A stretch of DNA of 64,000 nucleotides from Rhodoferax sp. (GTDB taxonomy: Bacteria > Pseudomonadota > Gammaproteobacteria > Burkholderiales > Burkholderiaceae_C), in the NCBI GenBank assembly GCA_008015235.1, contig SSFF01000011.1, positions 1-64,000 on the forward strand, written 5' to 3'. Position numbers and translations under genes: made by a program. Of the stretch, positions 54,560 through 61,817 are shown piece by piece; the first letter of the stretch is position 1, and every line of letters starts with the position of its first letter. A model generated the notes under the pieces. The model saw only the letters and a program-made list of their open reading frames with translations. It was not told where the DNA came from and made no database searches.

Positions 54560-55332
54560 GCGCCCACGCCATGCCGCCGCAGCGCTCGCCGCTGGCTGCG
54601 GCGTGGCGCCTGCTGCGCATTGCTGTGCACGTGCTGCATGGCGCCTGGCTCATACGGCGCAGGCTTCCCAGGCTCGATGAGGCCGGGCGTTACAAGCAAA
54701 TTCAGGCCTGGGCCCGCGAATTCATTGCGTTGCTAGCTATCAAATTGGAAGCGCCTGCATTGCCGCAGCAGTTTGGGCCGGTGCTGCTGGTGGCCAACCA
54801 CATCTCCTTCATCGACATTGTGGTGCTGCTTGCCACCAGCCCGTGCCGCCTGGTGTCCAAGGCCGACGTGCACCACTGGCCGCTGATCGGCCCCATGGCC
54901 GCCGCCATGGGCACGGTGTTCATCGAGCGTGAGTCGCGCCGTGACGCCATGCGCGTGGTGCACCACATGGCCGAGGCCTTCCGCGAGGACGCGGTGCTGG
55001 CCGTGTTTCCCGAAGGCACCACGGGCGACGGCCGTGAGCTTTTGCCCTTTCATGGCAACCTGCTGCAGGCCGCCATTGCCACCGGCACCCCGGTCCAGCC
55101 CCTGGCCCTGCGCTACGAAGACGCTGCCAGCGGCGTGCTCAGCCAGGCACCGGCCTACATCGGTGACGACAGCCTGCTGCAAACCCTGTGGCGCACCCTG
55201 CGCACACCGGGGCTGCAGGTACGCCTGACCGCGGGGGTGTGCGAGCACGCCCAGGGGCGCGAGCGGCGCCAGTGGGCGCAGGACCTGCGCCAGGGCATTG
55301 CCGCCTTGCAGGCGACACCGCGCGGAAGTTGA
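54556..55332 (+). CDS. plsC: 1-acyl-sn-glycerol-3-phosphate acyltransferase family protein
   Basis: 258-aa PlsC-fold acyltransferase of phospholipid synthesis. Catalytic motif NHISFID (HX4D) near residue 82, and the glycerophosphate-binding FPEGTTGDG near 154. An N-terminal hydrophobic/basic segment (AAAWRLLRIAVHVLHGAWLI) probably anchors it to the membrane. The start is taken as the GTG at 54556, overlapping the pyrC' TGA (GTGA), like its neighbours; ATG 54571 is an in-frame alternative. Residues about 52-67 (AREFIALLAIKLEAP) are encoded by a 44-bp dispersed repeat. Confidence 0.88.
   Translation: MSAHAMPPQRSPLAAAWRLLRIAVHVLHGAWLIRRRLPRLDEAGRYKQIQAWAREFIALLAIKLEAPALPQQFGPVLLVANHISFIDIVVLLATSPCRLVSKADVHHWPLIGPMAAAMGTVFIERESRRDAMRVVHHMAEAFREDAVLAVFPEGTTGDGRELLPFHGNLLQAAIATGTPVQPLALRYEDAASGVLSQAPAYIGDDSLLQTLWRTLRTPGLQVRLTAGVCEHAQGRERRQWAQDLRQGIAALQATPRGS
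54711..54754 (+). repeat. 44-bp dispersed repeat, copy 9 (inside plsC)
   Basis: GGCCCGCGAA...TTGCG...AGCTATC...GGAAGCG, 22-nt spacing exact. It is read in the sense direction and translated within plsC, just before the acyltransferase motif. Confidence 0.8.
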
Positions 55333-55333
55333 A

Positions 55334-57571
55334 TCAGGCGGAAGGGGCCACGCCGCGCGAAGGGGCGTGGTAGGGAATACGCAGGATGAACTGGGTGCCG
55401 ACACCGGGGGTGCTGTGCAGCTCGATGCTGCCGCCCAGCACGCCGGTCACGGTGTTGTAGACGATGTTCAGCCCCAGGCCGCTGCCCCCTTGGCCCAGCT
55501 TGGTGGTGAAGAAGGGGTCGAAGGCGCGCCGACGCACTTCGTCGCGCATGCCGATGCCGTTGTCCTCGATGCGCAGTTCTATGGTCTGTTCGTCCAATTC
55601 ACTGGCTGAAATCTGGAGCAGGCCGCTGCTGCGTCCTTCGAATCCATGCAGCAGCGCGTTCTGCAGCAGGTTGGTCAGCACACGGCCCAGGGCGCCTGGA
55701 TAGCTGTCGAGCGCTTTCGGGAGCGCAATGGCGGTACCCACCTGGTAGGGGGTCGATTTCCAGGATGCACGCGACAGGCTCACCACGTCGTCGACCACCG
55801 AGCTGAGCACAAAGCTGCGCCGCTGTTCGCTGGCCTGGTCGACGGACAACTGCTTGAAGTGCTGCACCAGTTCGGCTGCGCTGGAGAGTCCGCGCAACAG
55901 GATGTCCACCCCCTGGTCCACATCCCGCAGGTAGGCATCAAAGGCCGACTTGCGCATGCTGCCGCTGGCCACCGCCTGGTGGATGTCCTGGGTGTGTTCC
56001 TGCAGTGTCGATGCCGTGACCAGGCAATTGCCAATGGGGGTGTTGAGTTCGTGCGCCACCCCGGCGACCAGCGAGCCCAGGGCTGCCAGCTTCTCGGCAC
56101 GTGCCAGGCCTTCCTGTGTCTGCTGCAGTGTCTGCATGGTGGTGCGCAGTTCACGGGTGCGTTCGTTGACACGGTTTTCCAGATCTTCGGCCAGCAGGTG
56201 CAAGTCCGCCTCGGCCTTGCGCTGCGCACTTAGGTCACGCGCCACGCCCAGGTAGCCCATCGACTCGCCTTCGGGCGTGCGCAAGGTGCTCAGGGCCAGG
56301 GACACCGGCACCCGCTTGCCGGCGCGCGTCATGTAGGTCCAGGCCTGCGGCTTGGTGCCCTGGGCCTGTGCCAGGTGGGCGAAAACGGCGAAACCTTCCA
56401 GCAAAGGTTCACTGGGCTGGCGCAGGGTGCGCGCCACGGTGCTGATCTCTTCGGCCACATGCCAGATGGCAGGCGAGTGCCCCAGGACCTCCTGGACGTC
56501 GTACCCAAGCATGCGTTCGGCGCCACGGTTGAAGACCGTTACGTTGCCATCGAGATCGGTGGCAATGATGGCTACCTCAGTGGCCGCATCGAGCACGGCC
56601 TGGAGCCGGTCGCGCATCGCAAGGGACTCCGCCTGGGAGCGCTCCAATGCCGATTGGATTTCCCGCGAGTGGGCCATTTCATCGAACAGTGCGCGGTTGC
56701 CGCGGCGCAGGCTCTGGGTCTGGCCGACCAGCAGCGCAATCAGTATGGCCATGATCGAGCCGCCGGCCCACACTGCCACCGCTTCGGGCGCCAGTCCGGC
56801 GGAGGACCAGCCCGCCTGGGGCCGCACGCGCAAAATCCACTGGGCGCCTGGAAGGTTCACAGGGACTGAACTTCCCGCCATGCCGGTCTCGGGCCATTGC
56901 CCCCAGATCAGTTCCCCACTTTCGGCAAACAGCGCCACCTCCAGCTGCTCGTTCTCGCCCATGCCGGCAGAGGTCATGAAGCGGTCCAGATCGGCGACCA
57001 CCGAAAGAACGCCCCAGTAGGTGTCGGCTACGAATACGGGGGTACGCTGGATCACGGCCAGGCCGCCCTGCACCAGCCGTACCGGCGCAAACAGCAGTGG
57101 CGCCTTTTGTTTTTTTGCCTGCTGCACCTGCTGCCACTGGGCGGGTACGTTGCGGTAGTCCAGATTGAACACCCGCTCGTTGCCGGCAAGGGGGTACACG
57201 TAACGGGCCACGTCATCGGGTGCCGCCACCACACTGCGAATGAAGGGCACAAGGGTCAGGCTGCGTTCGATCAGGCGCTCGAAGCGTTCGCGCGACAGGG
57301 TGCCGTCGACATGGATCAGGGTCGCCAGCCCGGCGGTGGGGCTGAATGCCCGTGCCGCCTCGGCCTGCAGGCGGTCCCGCATGGCGCGGGCCTGCAGCTC
57401 CAGTTGCTGCTGCTGGGTGACCACGCTGCGGGCATGGTGGGCGTTCTGCAGCACGCTTCCCCCCAGCAGGCTCAGGCCCAGGCAGACCCATACCGGCCAG
57501 AGGACGGCAATGTGGTGCAGCAGGCCCGTTCGTGCCTGTTCTGGCACTTCGGAGTGGGCGTTGGGAGTCAT
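55334..57571 (-). CDS. PAS-domain sensor histidine kinase with CHASE-like periplasmic domain
   Basis: 745-aa membrane kinase. Helix 1 (AVLWPVWVCLGLSLLGGSVL) is near residue 25, followed by a periplasmic CHASE-like domain (about 50-255, RFERLIERSLTLVPFIRSVVAAP, GVLSVVADLDRF) and helix 2 (AVAVWAGGSIMAILIALLVG). A PAS domain (AIIATDLDGNVTVFNRGAERMLGY) with PAC comes next, then a coiled coil (NRVNERTRELRTTMQTLQQTQ), phosphoacceptor His in VAGVAHELNTPIGN, and ATPase boxes NLLQNALLHGF, EDNGIGM and GGSGLGLNIVYN. I start at the ATG 57571. No response regulator gene is adjacent, so it is an orphan; the ligand is unknown. Convergent with plsC (1-bp gap). Confidence 0.88.
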   Translation of the reverse strand: MTPNAHSEVPEQARTGLLHHIAVLWPVWVCLGLSLLGGSVLQNAHHARSVVTQQQQLELQARAMRDRLQAEAARAFSPTAGLATLIHVDGTLSRERFERLIERSLTLVPFIRSVVAAPDDVARYVYPLAGNERVFNLDYRNVPAQWQQVQQAKKQKAPLLFAPVRLVQGGLAVIQRTPVFVADTYWGVLSVVADLDRFMTSAGMGENEQLEVALFAESGELIWGQWPETGMAGSSVPVNLPGAQWILRVRPQAGWSSAGLAPEAVAVWAGGSIMAILIALLVGQTQSLRRGNRALFDEMAHSREIQSALERSQAESLAMRDRLQAVLDAATEVAIIATDLDGNVTVFNRGAERMLGYDVQEVLGHSPAIWHVAEEISTVARTLRQPSEPLLEGFAVFAHLAQAQGTKPQAWTYMTRAGKRVPVSLALSTLRTPEGESMGYLGVARDLSAQRKAEADLHLLAEDLENRVNERTRELRTTMQTLQQTQEGLARAEKLAALGSLVAGVAHELNTPIGNCLVTASTLQEHTQDIHQAVASGSMRKSAFDAYLRDVDQGVDILLRGLSSAAELVQHFKQLSVDQASEQRRSFVLSSVVDDVVSLSRASWKSTPYQVGTAIALPKALDSYPGALGRVLTNLLQNALLHGFEGRSSGLLQISASELDEQTIELRIEDNGIGMRDEVRRRAFDPFFTTKLGQGGSGLGLNIVYNTVTGVLGGSIELHSTPGVGTQFILRIPYHAPSRGVAPSA

Positions 57572-57685
57572 GGTGTGGCTGGCAACGGTGCAGTGGGCAG
57601 ACCATAGCACAGCGGGGGAGACACGCAAGCCCGCCCGTCAGGAATTCTCCAGTATTGCGGAGCGGTGTAAGCGAGGGGCAGAAGA

Positions 57686-57705
57686 TGGTGTCCCCGACAG
57701 GAATC
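57686..57705. other. Distal att site of the mini-island
   Basis: TGGTGTCCCCGACAGGAATC repeats the 3' end of the tRNA-Arg gene (TGGTGCCCCCGACAGGAATC at 59652), 19 of 20 matching, in the same orientation. It marks the far edge of the island. The rest of the 57572-57817 gap has no gene; it contains GATACCGTCATAAATACCGT near 57761. Confidence 0.85.
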
Positions 57706-57817
57706 TGACATCTTCTTGAAACCCGCATGAATGCTAGGTGTCTAGCTCCAGCCGTTTGAAGATACCGTCATAAATACCGTCAACCACAGCGGTTGGCGGT
57801 GTTCGAAGTTTAGCGTG

Positions 57818-58795
57818 CTACTCAGCCTTCCACTTGGGCTTTGCTAAACGTGGCCCGAATACGTGTCGGTGAAAAGTGGCGATGCCCTTGCCGACTTGTA
57901 GCGGCACCGCTTCATGTACTGGGGATACATCGGTGTACTTCGCAATCATTTCCTCATGGCCGATGCTCTGGGCAAGCACGGCCTCGTAGGCAAAGCGACA
58001 GATTTGCGCGTTTATCAATTCAACCCAAGCCTCGTCGGGGACGTCGCTGTGTAGTAGTCCGTGTCGATTGAAGGCATCTTTGTATTCCGTTGCGCCGATA
58101 AGCGCTAACGTTGGACTGACAGGGAAAACGAGAAACACAGGGCCACCGTCTGGATTAATGGTGTACGGTAGTTGCTTGTCAAAAGGTACCGACGGGTCGA
58201 ACCACAGGACCGGGTTGTCACTGGTCAGGAATGGACGCGCGGTTGTATTGTGAACAGCCGCAAACCCGAGCATCGAGTAAAGCTTTCCCATTCCCTGCAA
58301 TATCGCCACCATCGCATGGATGCTCATATGCGGGTCAATGCTCACACGGACCTGGTTTGGCAAATCTTCAAGGCCCTGTGGTGGCGCTGGGAGTTTGCCG
58401 TTTGCAAGCATGACTTGCATCGTGTCCTTGACTGTCTGCGCCAGAGTAGCTTCCACAGCGTCTCGTGCTGCCGGGACACGAGCACGCTGCAATGACATGA
58501 ACTCGAAAATGTTCTGCAGCCTATCGTTTACATCCTCGCGTTTGTGAAGTTTCGCTACGGTCTCGGGCCAGTCCTGTTCAATGGTCGAGAAGAATGCCTC
58601 CAAAGTGTTGTTGTCCTGACTGCCTTCCGGAGTTGGCTGCGAGTAGTAGTAGCCACGGAATTGGGTGGCGTCAGGAACTTGACGGAGCGGTTCACGCGGC
58701 CCGTCTTTGCGATACACGAGGAGACGCCCTTCCGGGTCACAGAAGGCTTTGAGATAGGCCTTGGGGACGAAGTGATGACGTTTTGTTTGCTGCAT
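57818..58795 (-). CDS. DUF4238 domain protein
   Basis: 325-aa soluble protein beginning MQQTKRHHFVPKAYLKAF, the hallmark of DUF4238 (HxxVPxxYLxxF). Other family-like parts are FMSLQRARVP near 100 and FLTSDNPVLWFDPS near 195. Function is unknown; relatives occur scattered on islands, often near defence genes. It looks full length and lies inside the tRNA-Arg mini-island. Codon use is visibly less GC-biased than that of neighbours, in line with transfer. No good ribosome site precedes the ATG. Confidence 0.85.
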   Translation of the reverse strand: MQQTKRHHFVPKAYLKAFCDPEGRLLVYRKDGPREPLRQVPDATQFRGYYYSQPTPEGSQDNNTLEAFFSTIEQDWPETVAKLHKREDVNDRLQNIFEFMSLQRARVPAARDAVEATLAQTVKDTMQVMLANGKLPAPPQGLEDLPNQVRVSIDPHMSIHAMVAILQGMGKLYSMLGFAAVHNTTARPFLTSDNPVLWFDPSVPFDKQLPYTINPDGGPVFLVFPVSPTLALIGATEYKDAFNRHGLLHSDVPDEAWVELINAQICRFAYEAVLAQSIGHEEMIAKYTDVSPVHEAVPLQVGKGIATFHRHVFGPRLAKPKWKAE

Positions 58796-58847
58796 TGCGA
58801 GTAAGGAGCGTAGCCAGATTAACCGTATCTCGGGCGTTCCTATAAGC

Positions 58848-59340
58848 CTAAGGTTGGTTTGTAGTCTTTGAAGTTGGGCGTGCCCAATCTGGGTTCATCA
58901 ACCATCGCGGTGCTTTTTCTCCGGGGGCAAGATACCGAATAAGTTCCATCGCACTTTCGGGGATGACGAATTGGTCCGTGAAAAAGAGCGTTGTCAGCGG
59001 GGTCTGCTCGTGTAGGTTTCCTGCCATTCGAGCCTCGTCGTGTCGTTTGAAGTGAGTAAAGGAGTCTCGAAGATTCTTGAGCATCGAAAAATCGGTCATA
59101 GACCTCTTTTTCTGCAGGAGAGGGAACCCCCATGATGTCAGGAACAATTCGTTTAACTTTTTCGTCCAGTGGAGTAAATCGTACGACGTCCTCGGGCGAG
59201 AGGGTGTCTTTTCCCTTCTTTGCTTTGACTTTCAGTGGGCCAGTTGCATTGTCAATAATGCAGCGAATGCAGAATGCCTCTATTGCGGCACAAGCACCGG
59301 AGACGGTGCTAATCATTTCCTCAAAGAAGTCGAATAGCGG
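58848..59340 (-). pseudogene. Frameshifted remnant, possibly of an HEPN-type protein
   Basis: Two overlapping minus-strand frames join into one protein: frame one ends ...SPAEKEVYDRF and frame two continues SMLKNLRDSFTHFKRHDEARM... to WLMNPDWARP. A single extra base in the five-A run at 59087-59091 accounts for the break. The 5' end is also lost: the upstream frame runs straight into the integrase stub. The central LRDSFTH fits the RX4H motif of HEPN RNases and lies after helical segments (EMISTVSGACAAIEAFCIRCIID), so a decayed HEPN protein is possible but unproven. Confidence 0.6.
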
Positions 59341-59344
59341 GCCA

Positions 59345-59464
59345 CTAGTCCATCCGCCAGTGCTTGCCCGTGTCCACAAGCAGATACATGCCCAAGCCAT
59401 CTGTATATTTTTTAGGCTTACCGCCCGTCTTTAGGTTCTCCACACCGGTCTTGCTCAATCCCAT
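59345..59464 (-). pseudogene. Truncated tyrosine-type integrase (5' stub)
   Basis: The ATG at 59464 has a strong ribosome site (AAAGGAG). The protein starts MGLSKTGVENLKTGGKPKKY and continues TDGLGMYLLVDTGKHWRMD before a stop, the N-terminal DUF4102 arm of P4-type integrases (usual length ~400 aa). The core, with the catalytic Arg and Tyr, is missing. The stub sits 188 bp from the 3' end of tRNA-Arg and reads away from it, the normal place for an integrase at a tRNA att site. Confidence 0.88.
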
Positions 59465-59484
59465 GCTCGCGCTCCTTTGTTCAA

Positions 59485-59504
59485 ATTTGGCGGTATTGCC
59501 AAAT
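59485..59504. promoter_or_regulatory. Palindrome 1 in the integrase promoter
   Basis: ATTTGGC-GGTATT-GCCAAAT, 7-bp arms with 6-nt spacer, 21-40 bp upstream of the integrase ATG. It contains TTGGCGGTA, also found in palindrome 2. It may bind an excisionase or repressor. Confidence 0.55.
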
Positions 59505-59531
59505 ACGTATAGCGTCGATGCCGTCAAAAAG

Positions 59532-59550
59532 TACCGCCAAGTTGGCGGTA
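59532..59550. promoter_or_regulatory. Palindrome 2 in the integrase promoter
   Basis: TACCGCCAA-G-TTGGCGGTA, perfect 9-bp arms. It shares TTGGCGGTA with palindrome 1, suggesting two sites for one protein. The remainder up to the tRNA gene (59551-59651) shows nothing I can name. Confidence 0.6.
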
Positions 59551-59651
59551 TGTAGTGCGACTGGCTGAGACCTTGCGAGACGTAAAAAAAACCGCAAGCC
59601 TAATAGGTGTGCGGGTTTCTAAGCATTCTTGATGCTGTTTGAGACCATATT

Positions 59652-59671
59652 TGGTGCCCCCGACAGGAATC
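59652..59671. other. Proximal att site at the tRNA-Arg 3' end
   Basis: TGGTGCCCCCGACAGGAATC, which is the tRNA 3' end including CCA, repeated with one change at 57686. Together the two define an island of about 1.97 kb. Confidence 0.85.
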
Positions 59672-59726
59672 GAACCTGTATCTGCCCCTTAGGAGGGGGC
59701 CGTTCTATCCATTGAACTACGGAGAC
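59652..59726 (-). tRNA. tRNA-Arg (anticodon CCT)
   Basis: 75-nt cloverleaf on the minus strand with encoded CCA. The acceptor GTCTCCG pairs with CGGGGGC (two G-T pairs), the D arm is TAGTTCAATGGATAGAA, and the anticodon loop CTCCTAA gives CCT. The T arm contains GGTTCGATTCC. Its 3' end is the insertion site of the mini-island. On the minus strand, TACAAT at 59739-59744 is a likely -10 of its promoter, lying just beyond the vWA gene end. Confidence 0.95.
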
Positions 59727-59760
59727 AGCAGGGCGCAGATTGTAAGCGCCGCCCTGGTAT

Positions 59761-60975
59761 CTACTTGGTCAGCTGGCGCATGCCTTCTTCCAGGCCCTTG
59801 ATGGTCAGCGGGTACATGCGCTGGCCCATCAGGTCCTGGATGATGCTGATGCTTTGGCGGTACTGCCACACGCCTTGCGGTTCGGGGTTGATCCAGGCGA
59901 ACTTGGGAAAGGCGTGGGTCAGTCGCTGCAGCCATTCGGCACCGGCTTCCTCGTTGTTGTATTCCACGCTGCCGCCGGGCTGCAGGATCTCGTACGGCGA
60001 CATGGTGGCGTCGCCTACGAAGATGAGCTTGTAGTCCTTGTTGTACTTGCGGATGATGTCCCAGGTGTCGAACTTCTCGGCAAAGCGGCGGCGATTGTTC
60101 TTCCACACGAAGTCGTAGACGCAGTTGTGGAAGTAGTAGAACTCCAGGTGCTTGAATTCGCTCTTGGTGGCGCTGAAAAGTTCTTCCACACGCTGGATGT
60201 GCTCGTCCATGGTGCCGCCCACGTCCATCAGCAGCAGCACCTTCACGTTGTTGTGACGCTCGGGGCGCATCTTGATGTCCAGGAAGCCTGCATTGGCCGC
60301 AGTGCGGCTGATGGTTTCGTCCAGGTCCAGCTCGTCTTCGTGGCCTTCGCGTGCGAACTTGCGCAGGCGCCGCAGCGCGACCTTGATGTTGCGCGTGCCC
60401 AGCTCCTGGCTGTCGTCGTAGTCGCGGTAGGCGCGCTGGTCCCACACTTTCACCGCGCTCTTGTTGCGGCCCTTGCCCTGGCCAATGCGCACGCCCTGCG
60501 GGTTCTGCCCGTGGGCACCAAAAGGACTGGTGCCGCCGGTGCCTATCCACTTGTTGCCGCCCTCGTGGCGCTCCTTCTGTTCTTCAAGGCGCTCCTTGAG
60601 CGTCTTCATGAGTTCGTCCCAGCCCATCTTTTCGAGCTTGGCCAGTTCTTCGGGGCTCAGCACCTTTTCCAGGTTCTTGCGCAGCCAGTCTTCGGGAATT
60701 TCCTTCTTGATCTCGGCGATCAGCTCCACGCCCTTGAAGTAGGCGGCAAAGGCGCGGTCGAACTTGTCGTAGTGCTTCTCGTCCTTCACCAACGCGGTAC
60801 GGGCGAGGAAATAGAAGTCGTCGATCTTGTAGCCGCTGGGCTCGTTGTCGGCATCGGGCTGTGGCGTGTTGGGGCCGACCACGCCCTTGTGCAGGGCTTC
60901 CAGCAGGGTCAGGTATTCCTTGACCGAGACCGGGACCTTGGCGGAGCGCAGGGTGTAGAAGAAGTCCAGCAGCAT
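59761..60975 (-). CDS. vWA-domain protein, CoxE-like
   Basis: 404-aa protein whose C-terminal half (about 220-400) is a von Willebrand A domain. The MIDAS motif reads LLLMDVGGTMDEH, that is DxGxT rather than DxSxS, still able to hold a metal. The N-terminal half is charged and helical (TLKERLEEQKERHEGGNKW). Such proteins work with MoxR AAA+ ATPases as chaperone or metal-insertion pairs; the MoxR gene lies three genes upstream in the same operon. The start is the ATG at 60975 (MLLDFFYTLRSAK). Substrate unknown. Confidence 0.88.
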   Translation of the reverse strand: MLLDFFYTLRSAKVPVSVKEYLTLLEALHKGVVGPNTPQPDADNEPSGYKIDDFYFLARTALVKDEKHYDKFDRAFAAYFKGVELIAEIKKEIPEDWLRKNLEKVLSPEELAKLEKMGWDELMKTLKERLEEQKERHEGGNKWIGTGGTSPFGAHGQNPQGVRIGQGKGRNKSAVKVWDQRAYRDYDDSQELGTRNIKVALRRLRKFAREGHEDELDLDETISRTAANAGFLDIKMRPERHNNVKVLLLMDVGGTMDEHIQRVEELFSATKSEFKHLEFYYFHNCVYDFVWKNNRRRFAEKFDTWDIIRKYNKDYKLIFVGDATMSPYEILQPGGSVEYNNEEAGAEWLQRLTHAFPKFAWINPEPQGVWQYRQSISIIQDLMGQRMYPLTIKGLEEGMRQLTK

Positions 60976-60983
60976 GGTTTTGC

Positions 60984-61577
60984 TCAACGGGGTTTGTTCA
61001 GCAGGTACAGCAGTTGCGCCTTGGCCTCGGGCCATTCGCCGGCGCGCATGCTGTACATCACCGTGTCGCGCACCGTGCCGTCGCGGCGCAGGGTGTGGTG
61101 GCGGATCACGCCGTCCTTCTTGGCGCCCAGGCGCTCGATGGCGGCTTGGGATTTGAAATTGAAGTTGTCGGTGCGCCAGCCCACCACAGCACAGCCCAAG
61201 GTTTCGAACGCGTGGGTCAGCAGCAGTAGTTTGCAGGTGGTGTTCACGTGGCTGCGCTGCACGCTCTGGGCATACCAGGTCCAGCCGATCTCCACGCGCT
61301 GCAGCGCCGGGACGATGTCGTGGTAGCTGGTGCAGCCCAGCACCTTGCCGCTGGCATCGTCCGTTACCGCAAACGCAAAACGGTTGCCCGCTTCACGCAT
61401 GGCCAGGGCGTCCTCGATGTACTTGCGGGTGCTCTCCGGTTCAGGTACCGAAGTGATGCGCAGGTTCCACAGCGCGCCATCGGCCGCGGCGGCCTTCAGT
61501 CCTTCCTCGTGCTCCAGCGCCAAGGGGACGAGTGCGACGCCACGGTCGCGCAGGGTGACGGGTTCTACAAAGGCCAT
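60984..61577 (-). CDS. GNAT-family N-acetyltransferase (RimJ/RimL-like)
   Basis: 197-aa acetyltransferase. The CoA-binding region lies around residues 110-140 (EIGWTWYAQSVQRSHVNTTCKLLLLTHAF) and the end has FNFKSQAAIERLGAKKDGVIRHH, typical of the RimJ/RimL subfamily that acetylates protein N-termini or small molecules. The start is the ATG at 61577 with AAGGA upstream. It sits inside the moxR-vWA operon, 1 bp after the small membrane gene and 8 bp before the vWA gene; the substrate may belong to that system. Confidence 0.85.
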   Translation of the reverse strand: MAFVEPVTLRDRGVALVPLALEHEEGLKAAAADGALWNLRITSVPEPESTRKYIEDALAMREAGNRFAFAVTDDASGKVLGCTSYHDIVPALQRVEIGWTWYAQSVQRSHVNTTCKLLLLTHAFETLGCAVVGWRTDNFNFKSQAAIERLGAKKDGVIRHHTLRRDGTVRDTVMYSMRAGEWPEAKAQLLYLLNKPR

Positions 61578-61578
61578 G

Positions 61579-61803
61579 TCAATCCTTCTTGTCTGCGCTC
61601 TGGGCGGCGCGCCAGCGCCTTGCGATCTGCAGTCCCGCGCCGCCGCCGAGCCCGACCAGCACGATGCCACCGATGGAGGCCGGGCTGTAGCCCTGCGAAA
61701 ATATGTCCCATCCCATCCATTGCCCTGCCCAGAACCCCAGCAGGGCTCCGCCCACAAAGCCTACGGCGTCGGAAATGCCTTCGATCAGCAGTTTGTTGGT
61801 CAT
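61579..61803 (-). CDS. Small glycine-rich membrane protein
   Basis: 74-aa protein with two hydrophobic segments (AVGFVGGALLGFWAGQWMG and IGGIVLVGLGGGAGLQIA) and a basic tail (RRWRAAQSADKKD). I know no named family. It is encoded between moxR (14-bp gap) and the GNAT gene (1-bp gap), so it is a regular member of this operon and probably real. It may anchor the MoxR/vWA pair at the membrane. Confidence 0.7.
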   Translation of the reverse strand: MTNKLLIEGISDAVGFVGGALLGFWAGQWMGWDIFSQGYSPASIGGIVLVGLGGGAGLQIARRWRAAQSADKKD

Positions 61804-61817
61804 GGTACCCGTCCGTA

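Noticed and set aside
57721-57765. Possible tenth copy of the 44-bp repeat
   Set aside because: CCCGCAT and AGCT are 22 nt apart as in the family, but the central TGCG and final AGC are missing, so chance cannot be excluded.
59087-59091. Sequencing error as the cause of the frameshift
   Set aside because: It cannot be fully excluded in a homopolymer, but the gene is also truncated at its 5' end and fused to a broken integrase, so decay is the simpler reading.
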